From assembly GCA_025531455.1 (NCBI GenBank), contig JAMYHL010000002.1, positions 1,459,001 to 1,523,000 on the forward strand: a stretch of 64,000 nt of DNA. The letters run 5' to 3'. The notes under the pieces were generated by a model. It did not search any database. It saw only the letters and a list, made by a program, of their open reading frames with translations, and was not told the origin of the DNA. This document shows positions 39,068 to 50,574 of the stretch, piece after piece (within the stretch, counting starts at the first letter, position 1; each line of letters starts with the position of its first letter). A program made the position numbers and the translations under genes. This DNA is from Apiotrichum sp. Y4204. Taxonomy: Eukaryota; Basidiomycota; Tremellomycetes; Trichosporonales; Trichosporonaceae.

Positions 39068-42000
39068 ATGGCCGCGCTCACTGAAGAGAACGTGGCCAAG
39101 CTGCCCACCAGTACGTCCTAATTAACATTGACCGATGTGAAGTCTGACCTTGCCTTCTGCAGCCCAATCGCCTGGATCCCGTACACCGTCGCTGCCCTCC
39201 CTTCACCAGCCGACTCTTTCGCGTCGTTCTTCAGTTTCCGGCGGCATTGGTCCCAATTACAACGTCGATGTTAATCAAATCGGCATTCCTGTGACTACTC
39301 CCCGCCGTGAGCGCCCCAAGAAACACCAGCGCTCTCTGACCGGTAAGTAACTCGGCTCTATTGTGGCGGATGATTGCCCGATTTGATTTTGGCTGATACG
39401 CACAGGCTCCTACTTCCCGGCTCACCCTGACGCTACTGACGACGACGTGTCGCCCATTGGTGATCCGGAAGTCTGGAAGGAGGCTCTTAGGAACGAACAG
39501 GTTGACAGGGATGACATTCAAGGCGTGGCCAACACCGTTGTTCGTCACGTCACTACGACTCTGGCCAGACAGGCAGCTAATTTGGACGAGGTACTTCAAT
39601 CTTTGTGTGCCGGCTCTGACCACAGATCGCGGCGTACCAAGCTACTGCCCTCTCGGTCAGGGATCAACTCCTCAAGTAAGAAGTTGGATTGAACGTTGCT
39701 GACCTTCCCAGGCGATGGAACGAGACCACCTCGTAGGTTCTCTCTTTATGATGCAGCGGGAGCCCAGAATCCTGATGAAGCAGGTACCACACCAAGAACG
39801 CTCCCAAGCGTGTGTATTACTTCTCGATCGAATGGCTCATGGGCCGTTCTCTTGACAATGCCGTGTTGAACTTGGACATGAGGAACACGTACGAGACAGC
39901 CACGCAGAAGCTCGGATTTGTGGGTAATGGGCTCTAATTCCCCATACTTACTCGCAGAACTTTGAGGATCTCCTCAACGAAGAGCGTGATGCCGCACTTG
40001 GAAATGGCGGTCTTGGGCGTCTCGCTGCCTGCTACGTGGGTTTTCTGTTTAGAATGGCGAGGCTGACTAAAGATCGACAGCATGGCTACTCTTAACCTTC
40101 CTGGTTGGGGTTACGGCCTTCGGTATGGGGCGTTTGTCTTACCCTGAAGCTAACATGGCAGTTACAGCTATGGTATCTTCAAGCAGCTGATCTCCAACTC
40201 TGGTGAACAGCTGGAGGCTCCTGATCCCTGGCTTGATCGCGAGAACGTGAGTAATTGCTTCGTACCCCGCTAACTCTTGCAGCCTTGGGAGGTAAGATTT
40301 CCACCGTCGTGCCACTTTCTCATACCAGATACCACGCCTTGACGTGTCATACCCTATTCGTTTCTATGGACGCGTGGAGAACATTCCTAACACGAACCGC
40401 GCTGTCTGGTCGGGCGGAATGGAATGTCTTGCTGTAGGTTCCGCGTGAGATTTGCTGCTAACGATCAGGTTGCGTATGATGGTGAGCCTCGCAAGAAGAG
40501 GGTAGCTAACTTCTAGTCCCCGTTCCCGGGTTTGCCACCAAGTAAGTGCCTTCTGAGGGTCCACTCTGACACCGCGCAGGAACACGGCCAACCTTCGTCT
40601 GTGGGCTGCACGTCCTATCCAAGGCTTCGACCTCAACTCCTTTAATGGCAAGTGAGGACACTTATCTTTCAACTAACCCGCAGCCGGAAACTACGAGGCG
40701 TCTGTCGCTAGCAGCAGTGAGGCGGAGAACATTGTATGTCACATGTAGCTCTAGTAGTTGCTGACATTCAAGACCCGTGTTCTCTATCCCAACGACAACA
40801 TGTACGCCGGTAAAGAGCTTCGCCTTAAGCAGCAGTACCTCTGGTGCTCTGCTTCTCTCCAGGATATTCTCCGCCGCTACCAGAAACTCGACCTCCCTTG
40901 GGAGCAGCTTCCCGACTATGTTGTCATTCAGAGTACGTCGGTGCCCCTAACATTGACTAATCTACTCAGTGAACGACACTCACCCTACCATATCGATTGT
41001 GGAGCTTATGCGTATTCTGATGGATGAGGAGGAGGTCCCCTACGATGTGGCGTGGTCGATCACCACCAAGGTTTTCGCTTACACCAACCACACCGTCCTC
41101 CCCGAGGTGAGCTTCTGTTAGCTGTAAGACTGCTCTAATACCAAGGCCCTCGAGAAGTGGCCGGTGCCCCTCTTTGAGAACCTTCTGCCTCGCCACTTGC
41201 AGATTATCTATATGATCAACCTGTGAGTGTGAGCCACTTTATCATGCTAACAATGTAGCAACTTCCTCAACGATGTGGCCAAGCGTTTCCCCGGAGACAT
41301 GGACCGTATTCGCCGCATGAGCATCATTGAAGGTGAGGGACTGCTCAATTGGTTGCAGCTGCTAAGTTTCTAGAGGGCACGCCCAAGTTTGTCCGCATGG
41401 CGTAAGTCCATAAGGTTGAGCTTCGTTGACATCTTTTAGACACCTTGCTGTTGTTGGTTCATACAAGGTACGTTTTATACAAACACTGCCAGCTGCAGAC
41501 TAACATTTACAGGTCAATGGTGTTGCAGAGTGGGTCTGAAAATACGGCCTAAGCTCACATCAGGTTGCATAGCCAGCTGCTGCAGTCCACCATTTTCCGT
41601 GACTTGTAAGTTGCCCGAATGATGTTTCTGACACCATTAGCGTTGAGTACATGGGTCGCGACAAGTTCACCAACGTAGGTTCATACGTTCTGGGCAATGC
41701 TGACTCCTCAGGTGACCAATGGTAAGGACACTTACTTGCGAAGAGTCGGAGTGTTGCTGACCGCCGTTCAGGAATCACACCCCGCCGGTGAGTTATCTGT
41801 ATGGAATTTGAACTAATCTATCAGTTGGCTCCTTCAGTGCAACCCGCGCCTTGCCCAGCTCATTACGGACACCCTCGGTTCGGAGCACTGGCTTGTTAAT
41901 CTCAAACAGATTTCTGAACTCCTTCCAATGGCCGATAATGCGGACTTCCGTCACGCGTTCCGTGACATCAAGATTGAGAACAAGACCCGCGTGAGTTTCA

Positions 42001-43302
42001 CCCAACCTGGATCCCTCAGGAGCTGACCCTCTGCAGCTTGCCGACTCGCTCCAGTCTGAGATGGGTATCACCATCGACGTTAACACCATCTTTACTTGTC
42101 AAATCAAGCGACTCCACGAGTACAAGCGTCAGACTCTTAACTTGTTTGGTGTCATTTATCGTTACTTGCAGATCAAGAAGGCCACACCTGAACAGCGCAA
42201 GAAGATGGTCGGCCACACTGCTATCTTTGCTGGCAAGGCCGCTCCTGGTGAGTATTATTGCTGGGACCATGTGCTGAGGACGTAAGGCTACTACATCGCG
42301 AAACTTGTGATTCGCCTTATCGTCAATGTTTCCAAGATTGTCGTGAGTGAACCGAAAGAGACGACAGTGTGCGCTGACTATTCAAGAACAACGACCCTGA
42401 CGTCGGCAACCTCCTTCATGTGGTGTTTATCCCCGACTACAGGTAAACATCGTGCCGGAAGACAAATGCTTATTCAACAGTGTGTCAATCGCCGAGGTTC
42501 TCATTCCCGCTGCCGACGTTAGCGTGCAGATTAGCACTGCTGGCACGGAAGCATCCGGAACTGTACGTCGCTCACATGGAGGGGTGCTGACTGTGCTTAG
42601 AGTAACATGAAGCTTGGGCTGAACGGTAAACATCGTACAGAGTGCCCCATCTGACAAAACAGGTGCTCTCCTCCTCGGCACTGTCGACGGAGCGAACATT
42701 GGTTGGTTCAACTCACTGTCGTTGGTGATTAACAAACAGAAATTGCCGAGGACGTTGGCGAGGACAATGCGTTCCTCTTCGGACATCTTACGGCCGATGT
42801 CGAGGGTACGTCATGAAGGCTGCCCCTATGCTCATGTACTCAGCTGTTCGGTACGCCAACTCGTACAACCCGACGTCGCTGGAGCAGCGCTCGCCTGAGT
42901 TGGCGGAAGTCTTCAAGGCTATCGAAGCCAACACCTTTGGTGACGGCCATATCTATGAACCTCTGCTCAAGACGGTGGGTCGAGTGTCAAAGAACTTGCA
43001 CTAACATGAAGATTTATGACCACGATTACTACCTAGTTTGTTTTGTTGACAACTGTCAAACTCACACATACAGGTGTCCAACGACTTCGGTTCCTACCTC
43101 GCTGCCGAGAAGTTGGTTGATGATCTTTGGCGTGACCAGGAGGAGTGGACCAAGAAGTCTATTCGTACGGCCTTCTCCATGGGCGACTTCTCGTCCGACC
43201 GTTCCATTCAGGATTATGCCGACTCGGTAAGCCCAAAGCCTCTGTACAAGGCGCTGACGACAGATCTGGTCCATCGAGCCCGACAGGGTTCCCGACGAGT
43301 AG
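39068..43302 (+). CDS. GPH1: Glycogen phosphorylase with 38 coding exons
   Basis: Exons 39068..39110, 39163..39342, 39406..39590, 39626..39675, 39712..39732, 39784..39919, 39958..40035, 40073..40122, 40162..40246, 40283..40291, 40329..40433, 40469..40481, 40517..40541, 40580..40647, 40684..40733, 40773..40932, 40970..41106, 41146..41222, 41259..41332, 41374..41401, 41440..41467, 41513..41529, 41564..41605, 41641..41674, 41712..41721, 41772..41787, 41825..41990, 42037..42247, 42287..42342, 42387..42442, 42481..42562, 42601..42625, 42663..42701, 42740..42805, 42844..42974, 43012..43035, 43074..43226, 43264..43302; 922 aa. It releases glucose-1-phosphate from glycogen using pyridoxal phosphate. 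Seen: [32 protein letters not shown], the RLHEYKRQ block and EASGTSNMK with the PLP lysine at K768. The N-terminus (1-75) is a Ser/Pro-rich extension that may be phosphorylated. The total reads 2769 nt in one frame. One intron (40648..40683) is GC-AG. Confidence 0.96.
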
Positions 43303-43390
43303 AAAGTGCACAAAGTGCTCATTGCGAAATATTAAGAGCTATCATATGCCAGAATGCCTCCGTCTCTTCACAATCTAGGGTGCCATCACT

Positions 43391-44216
43391 TTACAATTTG
43401 CGTTTCTTATCGATTAGAGGCTCGTCCTCCATTGGTCGCTTTGTCTGGGTGCCATTGAGCGCAGAGCCAGTCGTAATCGTGACTGTCGCTGGTTTGGCCT
43501 TCTTTTTCACAACGACGCCCTTCATCAATTTCTTGATGTCCTTCTTATTACTTTGCTTTGGAGGTATCCGTTTCGAGGTGGAACCCTCGGGTTTCGATGG
43601 CACCAACTGAGGTTCAGATGCACTAAGCGCAGCCGCGTTTTTCTTCGCCAAGGCTCTGGACTCGTCAATGACTACACTTGGGTGACCAAACTTACTCTCG
43701 GTATTCTTGCACCTCGAGGTTATCCTCGGCCTCCACTCGGCGCTCCGTTGCGCGCTTCTCTTGAATCTTGTCTGCCAGAAAGGCCATCTCGTCTGTGTCC
43801 AAACCACGATATTGGTTGGCCAATTTCATCTTGTTATCCCATTCTTCCTGTTTCAGCTCCTGCCATGTGTCAGTCAGTATCTTGAGAGATCGAGCCAGTG
43901 TGGTAGGAGTATATACCTCTTGCTCTTTGAGCCGCTGTGAACGTCAGCAGGTTCTCCTTAGGAGATTTGCAGCGTACCTCATACAATGTTCGTCCATCAT
44001 GCTGCTGCTCCGGCATCTTCGGAGGGGGCTCCTGCCCAATCCTATGATATTAGCATGACGTTCGGAGATTCACGACGAGCCGACACACCTTTCGTACGCA
44101 TCTTTCCATTCCTTCTCCCGGATCGCATTCGCCTCGTCCACCGCATTCTGTGAGATGAAGCGTGCAGCAATACTGCCTGAGGCAAGGGCTGATCCTGATG
44201 TTTCGATCTGCTCCAT
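43391..44216 (-). CDS. FAM192A/NIP30 (PIP30)-like nuclear protein
   Basis: Exons complement(44089..44216, 43978..44041, 43917..43934, 43696..43859, 43391..43655); 212 aa. NIP30-domain proteins bind the nuclear PA28-gamma proteasome cap in animals; the role in fungi is unclear. The N-terminal half shows the domain: ARFISQNAVDEANAIREKEW, RTLYERLKEQE, ELKQEEWDNKMKLANQYRG and LDTDEMAFLADKIQEK. The C-terminus is basic (KKDIKKLMKG, KKKAKP) and ends in KKRKL, a likely nuclear signal. Exon 3 is only 18 nt (RLKEQE). The last intron is 40 nt; its acceptor was chosen because the first AG gives a stop. Convergent with glycogen phosphorylase, 88 bp between stops. Confidence 0.82.
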
Positions 44217-44501
44217 TTTCGAGAGCAAGTTGGTTGTGGCGAGGAGAGAAGTGGTGACAAGATCAACATTCATCACTGTGAAGTCAAAGTCAATGTTGGA
44301 CACCATCAGTTGGGTGGCGGATAATGGGACAAGCCAATTATTACGTAACTGAGATATTTGACCTCCACCTCTGATTGTGGTCCGGAAATCGGACTGACCC
44401 CCAGGTGACTGCTTGCTCACCCATCATGTCACCGATGGTGCTTGTGGTGATAGTGGTGTTGTGAGCATCGATACAATCTACAAACAGCCTTTATATCCAA
44501 C

Positions 44502-47264
44502 ATGTCCCGACGACTAGATCTTTCACTTTTTCAAGGGGACGACTCGGAAGACGATGATCTATTCGTGTCCAAGGTGAGAGACTATGCTGCTCACATGGAT
44601 GCCCTAACATTTCCAGTCCTCGATTGCGTTGAATGATCAAAAGGCCAAGACCTTCTCGTATGGCGTAACTAAGAAGACGAAACGGGATTTGGAGAAGGAA
44701 GCCGAGGAGAAGAAAAAACAAGAAGAGGACCAGTATGTACAGCACCCTTGACCGAAATAGTGACCTTCAGTGCAACGCAGCTCGCCCTTCAAGAGTTCTC
44801 GCAAGCATTTGCAAGCCCTAGCAATCATGCCCCGGGTGGTTCAGGAGGGCGCAGTCGAAGTCGAGGTTTTGTTCGCGCCGGAGAAAGTGCGTTGCCCCAC
44901 TCAAGTCACTACTGCTGACCCATAGACTCGGTCTACAATCCTCTGAACAGTCGGCAGTCCGACATTGAAGCACGAGTGAGTTGGCAGCTCTATCATAAAC
45001 GTGACTCTTACTTCAAAGCCTCGTTCGAATGCCGTGTTTCAGAGGTCTCCATCGCCCCCTCCCGTGATCAAGCGTAAGGGCAAGCGTGCCATGGATGCGT
45101 TTCTGGAGGAAATCAAAAGGTAAACGGATTGCACGTCTCAGTCGTTGACCTGGCAGCAAGCAAGAAGCTCGTGAGGAGCGCTTTGCCCAAATAGCGTATC
45201 GTGCGTGGTCTCCATCTCCTTGCATCCGCAGCCAACTCACACGAGGTTACAGGTGAAGGCACTTCTATTACCTCACTGGAAGGTTAGATCATAGCATTGT
45301 GCAGGCACTGACAAAATAGCTCATCGAGGCTTGGAACGTCGATCCTTAGAGCGCGAGGTACTGTCTCTTTTCGAGGCCTATGCTGACTTGAACAGACGAC
45401 CAATCTCTTTGTTGTGCGCATTTATTCAAGAGGAACTCTCTGACGTCTCAGGTGAATCTTCCCAGTGGAGTTTCTGAAGATCGTTTGGGACATTTATTCG
45501 CCTCTGCTGGACCTGTGGGCACTGTCAAAATCATGTGGCGTAAGGACTATCATGCCGATACCGTGCTTACGACCTAGCCCGTGGGGATGAAGACCACGCT
45601 GCAACCAACTCCTATCGACCGAAGAGCTCTTTAACGGGCTTTGTGAGCTTCATGGAACGTGCCGATGCCGAACGTGCTCTCCGAAAATTTGATGATTTTG
45701 AATGGGATGGGAGTGTGCTTCGTGTAAGCTGGAGCACAAAACCAGTCCCGATTCCTCGACGACCAGCGTACGGTCAGTGCTAAACTGTGTTGACTCACAC
45801 CATTTAATGCTGACTGCCACAGAAGCCACATCGCGCGATGATGACCGTCCAACGAAGAAATCTTGCATCCATGGCGCCTCACGTTCGACCAGCCCGCCCA
45901 CAGATCCACAAAATCCTGAAATCATGCTTTACTGGGTGGAGCAGGTTTCCCCTCATCAATCAAAATTTATTCAGACGGTGGCGAACAAGATCAAAGTTGA
46001 AGGCAAGGGGTTCGCCAAGCTGCTCGCGGAAAGCGAATCTGATAATCCTGAATATCGCTTCTTATCCGATCAAGACGTACGTGGATATGGTTTTCTTACA
46101 ACTGATGTACAAGTCCCCAGAATACCATGTCTTTCAGTACTGTCTTGACGAGAACTATCGATTTCCCGAACCACCCCCACCTCACTTCGAAGATGAGGTA
46201 GGTTTAATGGTTCTGCGTCAACTGACATGTACAGGGCTCCATGTCTGTATATTCTACAGACTCCGCGGAAGAGTCTGAGAAGCCTCAGAGTGCGAGCAGA
46301 AGCCATCTTGGCAGGCTAGCGCGTCGCCGATTTGAAGCCATGTTACGTTCCATGAGTGGGAAACGAGTTGAGATCGCGCGAGCTATGGAGTTTTCTCTGA
46401 AGCGGGCAGAAGCCGCTGATGAAGTGAGTACATTCTCAACTTATGACTGACAGACAGATAACGGGGCTGATATGTGAAAGCCTCCGCATCGATAGTACGC
46501 CGATACCGAGGAAAATGGCCCGCCTTCATCTCATTTCGGACATTCTTCACAACTCTGTAGGTGGCCGTCCAGGACTCGAGAGACTCACTCCCTAGGCATC
46601 GCCGCTGCCAAATGTCTGGAAGTTTCGTCAAGCCTTCGAGAAGCAACTGTCGACCATCTTTGCGCACTTCGCCGACGTGTATGATCGACTACTTGTTTAC
46701 TCCGGCTCAATCGCGGCTGAGGTGTTCCGTCAGCAAGTAGATGCGGTGCTCACCATATGGGAGCGATGGTGTGTAGGAAATCTGAGGGAGTGAAGCTCAC
46801 TGCGCAGGATCATCTTCACTGCGGATGTTCACAAGAGCCTCAGACAGTTGTTACATAAACAGACGACCCTCGAGTCGCTGGCAGCTGGAACGTCTGATGT
46901 CATCACGACCGACAAGGATGGTCTGGACGCACACCAACCGGCATTCAAATCTGCTGGCTTCAAGACGTCGTTCAAAAGGATTGGAATGGAGGATCATACC
47001 ATTCGAGTGGCTACGGGAACGCAAGCAGAGGACGATAGTGGCAAGCTACCGGCTGACAGTTCGGAAGGCCATGACGGTGAGAATCTCGACGGTGAGGCGC
47101 TGGACGGCGAGGCTCTCGACGGTGAGGAGCTGGACGGTGAAGCTCTCGATGGTGAGGCGCTGGATGACGAGGAGCTTGACGGCGAGACGCTCGATGGGGA
47201 ACCGTTTGACGGTGAGGCCATTCCCGAAGCGTTGGAGGAAGATGTAGACGGCGAAGTAATGTAA
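44502..47264 (+). CDS. U2 snRNP-associated SURP-domain protein (U2SURP/SR140 homologue)
   Basis: Exons 44502..44573, 44617..44732, 44771..44886, 44926..44975, 45019..45119, 45157..45200, 45253..45282, 45320..45357, 45396..45413, 45452..45539, 45578..45772, 45823..46076, 46114..46197, 46235..46423, 46458..46556, 46596..46768, 46808..47264; 707 aa. SR140 joins the 17S U2 snRNP. In order: a Lys/Glu-rich N-terminus, an RRM (TTNLFVVNLPSG to RVSWS), a SURP module (YWVEQVSPHQSKFIQTVA and LLAESESDNPEYRFL), a CID-like helical domain (GKRVEIARAMEFSLKRA, ARLHLISDILHNS), then an acidic tail of about ten LDGE-type repeats. Exon 9 is 18 nt. Exon 5 could instead begin at 45043 (8 residues shorter). Introns are 34-70 nt. 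It shares a 285-bp promoter with the FAM192A-like gene. Confidence 0.93.
47090..47225 (+). repeat. Degenerate 15-nt coding repeat (LDGEx)
   Basis: About ten tandem units of CTxGACGGTGAG type in the last exon of the SR140 gene, encoding Leu-Asp-Gly-Glu-Ala/Glu/Thr repeats. Confidence 0.9.
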
Positions 47265-47340
47265 TGTTCGAGTTAATATGGTAATCTTCAAGTGTGAACA
47301 CCACAGCCATAGGAAAGAAAGCACCAATCTCATCACCAAT

Positions 47341-48888
47341 CTATGCGCCCATCTTAAGATCGAGCACTCCACTCCACATCTTATCGTTGAGCTTGGCCGC
47401 TTTGGCGAGGGATTGCTTAAGGCGTTTCACCTCCTGCTGCAGAGCCGCACCATCTGCCTGCTCGTCTGTTTGAGATCCTCCACTGTAAAGGCTGGCAGTG
47501 AACTTTGGCGATAATGGGCCCCGGGCCAGCTGCGAATATTTTTCATTGGCTGCTGACGATTTGAGCACCATGGATACCTCCTGATTGTTTTTCGGAGCGT
47601 GCCCGGCTCTCATCCGCTCAAGACTCCGAATGTCCATTACCGGCCACTCTTCGGACCGGAACACACGTCCAACAAGATCCGGAGGGCTGATCAATGTTGA
47701 TAGTGATGAGATCGGGCCAATGTGTGATGAAAGGGTACGCAGATGCTGATGCGATGGGAGAGCATGAATGTGTATGTCGCCGGACCGAGTGCCGATGATA
47801 AGCTGAGTGGCCGACAGAGACAAGGCCAAGCACGTCACTGGAGATCTATTCATCAGTCACTTTCTTTGGAAAGAGAACCTACTGTAATGTGACGCGTGCC
47901 AAATCAGTCTTCGTGCTCAACCCCGCGCCAAAGAGGGGCTCAACCAGTCCCACTTGTCCTTTGCGCTGGAATAGCGGAATGTGGTACACATTTCCTTCGG
48001 CTGATCCAACGTAGACGAATCGCTCGGTTGGGTCAAATGCGAGCGCGGTAGGAATGGCGCTGGGAGGAAGAGTGAATGTTGCTAGGAGGTCAAACGGAGG
48101 ACATAGATCCCAGAGCTGTCCCGTTAGACGCGCACGCTCGACAGGTGAAAGCTCACTTTGACGGTTCCATCTTCAGCTGCGGTGATGCAGCGTCCCCCAG
48201 CACTCCCCGCAGTCCGACCAAGCACGACAGACGTAATGGCCAACGTGTGATCGCTCAACGACCCGTATGGTTTCCCATACGGAACAGCTGAGTCGTCCTC
48301 CAAGAGTCGAGCTACGAGGAATACATGCACGGCAGAATCCTGGGACGACGAGACGAGGAGGGCGGAGTCGCTGGAAAAAGTGAGGGAGTTGACAAGGCGA
48401 TAATGCGCGTTCCACGACGCGAGAAGTAGACCCGAGGCAATCTTTAGGTCAGATGGTTACTCCCCTCAGTCATCTTACCTCCCATAGGTAGATTTGTCCC
48501 GTAGACGAACCCCCGGCCATCCACACGCAATTGGGAGCGATTGCAATGCAGGACAACCTTTCCGGAAGGTGAAGTTTTAGATGTTGCTGATCCTACTCAG
48601 TCAGAAAAAGGACACCTCTGTGAACGATCGTACCTTCTGCCATGCCCACACCCCAGCGAAAGCTTTGCCTTCTTGGACACTCCAAACTGTTCCACCAACA
48701 CCATCCTGGCTGTTCGCGAATGCCAGACAGTTCAAAGAATTGCTCGAACCCTTGAACGAGTGAACGTGCGCAAAGCTGGCTAGATCATGGAGTTGAATAG
48801 AGGGGGTCGAAGATGCTTTGGAAGCGGATCCAGAAGCTTCCCCCGTCGAGCAGGACGATAGGATAATTTCTTGAGGTACCATGGTCAT
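47341..48888 (-). CDS. IPI3: Pre-rRNA processing WD-repeat protein Ipi3 (WDR18 homologue)
   Basis: Exons complement(48634..48888, 48479..48586, 48157..48441, 47883..48115, 47341..47845); 461 aa. Ipi3 is the propeller of the Rix1 complex that processes ITS2 and prepares pre-60S particles for Rea1. WD-like blades are visible: CIAIAPNCVWMAGGSSTGQIYLWE, VNSLTFSSDSALLVSSSQDSAVHVF, GGRCITAAEDGTVKLWDL, AFDPTERFVYVGSAEGNVY and CLALSLSATQLIIGTRSGDIHI. A C-terminal helix (QQEVKRLKQSLAKAAKLNDKMW) ends the chain as in Ipi3, where it mediates dimerisation. Two close ATGs start the frame (48888 and 48882); the first is used. Convergent with the SR140 gene, 76 bp between stops. Confidence 0.88.
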
Positions 48889-49216
48889 TGTGCGATGAAT
48901 GGTACCACAGAGTTCAAAAATATTGTGATGATGAAATTATCCACTACACATATCTCGCTCAACCCTCCAAAACGATCCGTGTCACGTGATTCGACCCAGG
49001 TACAGTACCCACTGGCCCTCCTCTCTTAGCTATCTAATCATATGCTAATCATTTGTTACATGTTGCATGGTTGCTCATCCAACCCACCGGCAACCTTCAC
49101 GGTTGCCTTTTCACGGATCACAGTATCTTAGATTGTTGCATCTGTTTTGTCGCCTACGCAAACGGCAGGCTATATGTATGAGTGGTCGCTCGCATCGTGT
49201 CCTTCGCTGGGAAGAA
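48889..49216. other. Short intergenic region
   Basis: IPI3 promoter and QCR6 3' flank. AT-rich with no other feature. Confidence 0.5.
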
Positions 49217-50018
49217 TTAGGCAAGCTTCTTGAAGAGCTTGGGGGCAGCGCAAGCCTGGAGGAAGTGATCAGCATTCGGATATATCTTGGCTCCTCCGAT
49301 AATATACTAACGTCGACGCAGTGCATGAGGTGGAAGAGCTGAGAACGTTAGACTTCTTTCTAGGCGATAGATGTTCTGCTCACCTCCTCGACACAGTCCT
49401 CGCCCTCCCAGCCCTTGCCGGCCTCGATCTACACATCAGAATGGTATCTTTGTTTGTTACTGCGCATCGTACCTTCTCAGAGCAGTGCTGGAAGTGCTTG
49501 GCGGGCTCCTGGCACTCGTTCTTCTCGCATGCCTCACGGATCTCGGGGGCCTGCTGCAATGTTGTTAGCAAGGTCGCTTCTCTTACAGGACAGCCCGCAG
49601 GGTTCACACGCTGTGGCGTGGAGACGGGCAACAGTTCAGAACGCGAGAACGTAGCGCCAGTAGGGAAGAGTACCGCCAGCTGTTGGTCCTAGCTCCTCGC
49701 CGTTCTCTTCAACATTCCCGAACTCCTGATATGCTGCGACTGGACATCCAAAGCAACGTGCGACTCACGTCCTCAGGCTCCTCTTCCTCCTCCTCTTCCT
49801 CCTCCTCGGCATCCGCTGCAGCTTCAGGCTCCTCGACCTCGACGGTCTCCTCCACAACCTCCTCGGCTGCCTCGGCGTGGGCACTGCGGAAGCCAGTCAG
49901 TAATCGAATTGCGATCGTGTCGGGTTCGAGCATCGGAGACCCGCCGGGCAACATACGTGGGGAGGAAGAAGGAGGAGATGGTGGAGAAGAGGGAGGTGGA
50001 GGTCTCGTCGTTGGCCAT
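49217..50018 (-). CDS. QCR6: Cytochrome bc1 complex hinge subunit 6
   Basis: Exons complement(49957..50018, 49769..49883, 49473..49553, 49384..49428, 49312..49338, 49217..49255); 122 aa. The hinge protein sits on the intermembrane side of complex III and steers cytochrome c docking. Seen: an acidic run of ten Glu after residue 45, then the paired-cysteine helical hairpin (REACEKNECQEPAKHFQHC and EDCVEELFHLMHCVDACA) ending PKLFKKLA, as in Qcr6/UQCRH. Intron 2 is 215 nt, long for this window. The acceptor of exon 3 is a CAGCAG (NAGNAG-type) site, so one Gln may be optional. It shares a 556-bp divergent promoter with the ECM15-like gene. Confidence 0.94.
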
Positions 50019-50574
50019 TGTGAGTCGATGTGCTGGGTATTGGGTAAAGGGTAGCGAGCTCGACGCGGAGTTGAGTGAAGTTAACAACAGTCGGCAGGTT
50101 GTCGGAGCGCGTACCAGCAGCGGTATTAGAGAGCACTGTACCAGCAGCGCACTTGGACACAGGGTGCTTGCTTGACTTCAGCGCCGCCCAGATTGGCTGC
50201 CGGAGGGCCCGCCTCTGTCCGGCAGATCACATCCAAACGACGGAGAGAAGCGGAGCCGAAGCCGATCCTGGGGATACTCGGGATTATATCGTGGTGCACC
50301 ATGTGGCATCTTCTAATGGGCTCAAGACTCCTCCTGCACACGCTTCCAGCGTCAGGGTCATGGGTCAATTCAATGCCACAGAGATTCCGCGGGGCCCCAT
50401 TCTGCGCAGCGCGTCATTCCTTTCGGAGGTCCGGAGCGTCCATATCGATCTCGAGCATCGTAGACCGAGACCCGGTACCATCGCAACATCGGGATTTGCG
50501 CAACACATAAAGCACGATCAATTTCCAGACACTGCGAACCCGTGTAACTTGACACCATCAGATTTGCAGCTATC
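50019..50574. promoter_or_regulatory. Bidirectional promoter QCR6 / ECM15-like
   Basis: 556 bp between divergent starts with no other feature. Open frames here extend from the flanking genes' shadows. Confidence 0.5.

Noticed and set aside
40036..40082. Apparent +1 frameshift in glycogen phosphorylase when using the CAG acceptor at 40080
   Set aside because: The upstream AAAG acceptor (exon start 40073) restores the frame and the conserved Ile-Asp-Ser before Met-Ala-Thr.
49683..50054. Plus-strand ORF with a long Ser run
   Set aside because: Antisense shadow of the Glu run of QCR6.
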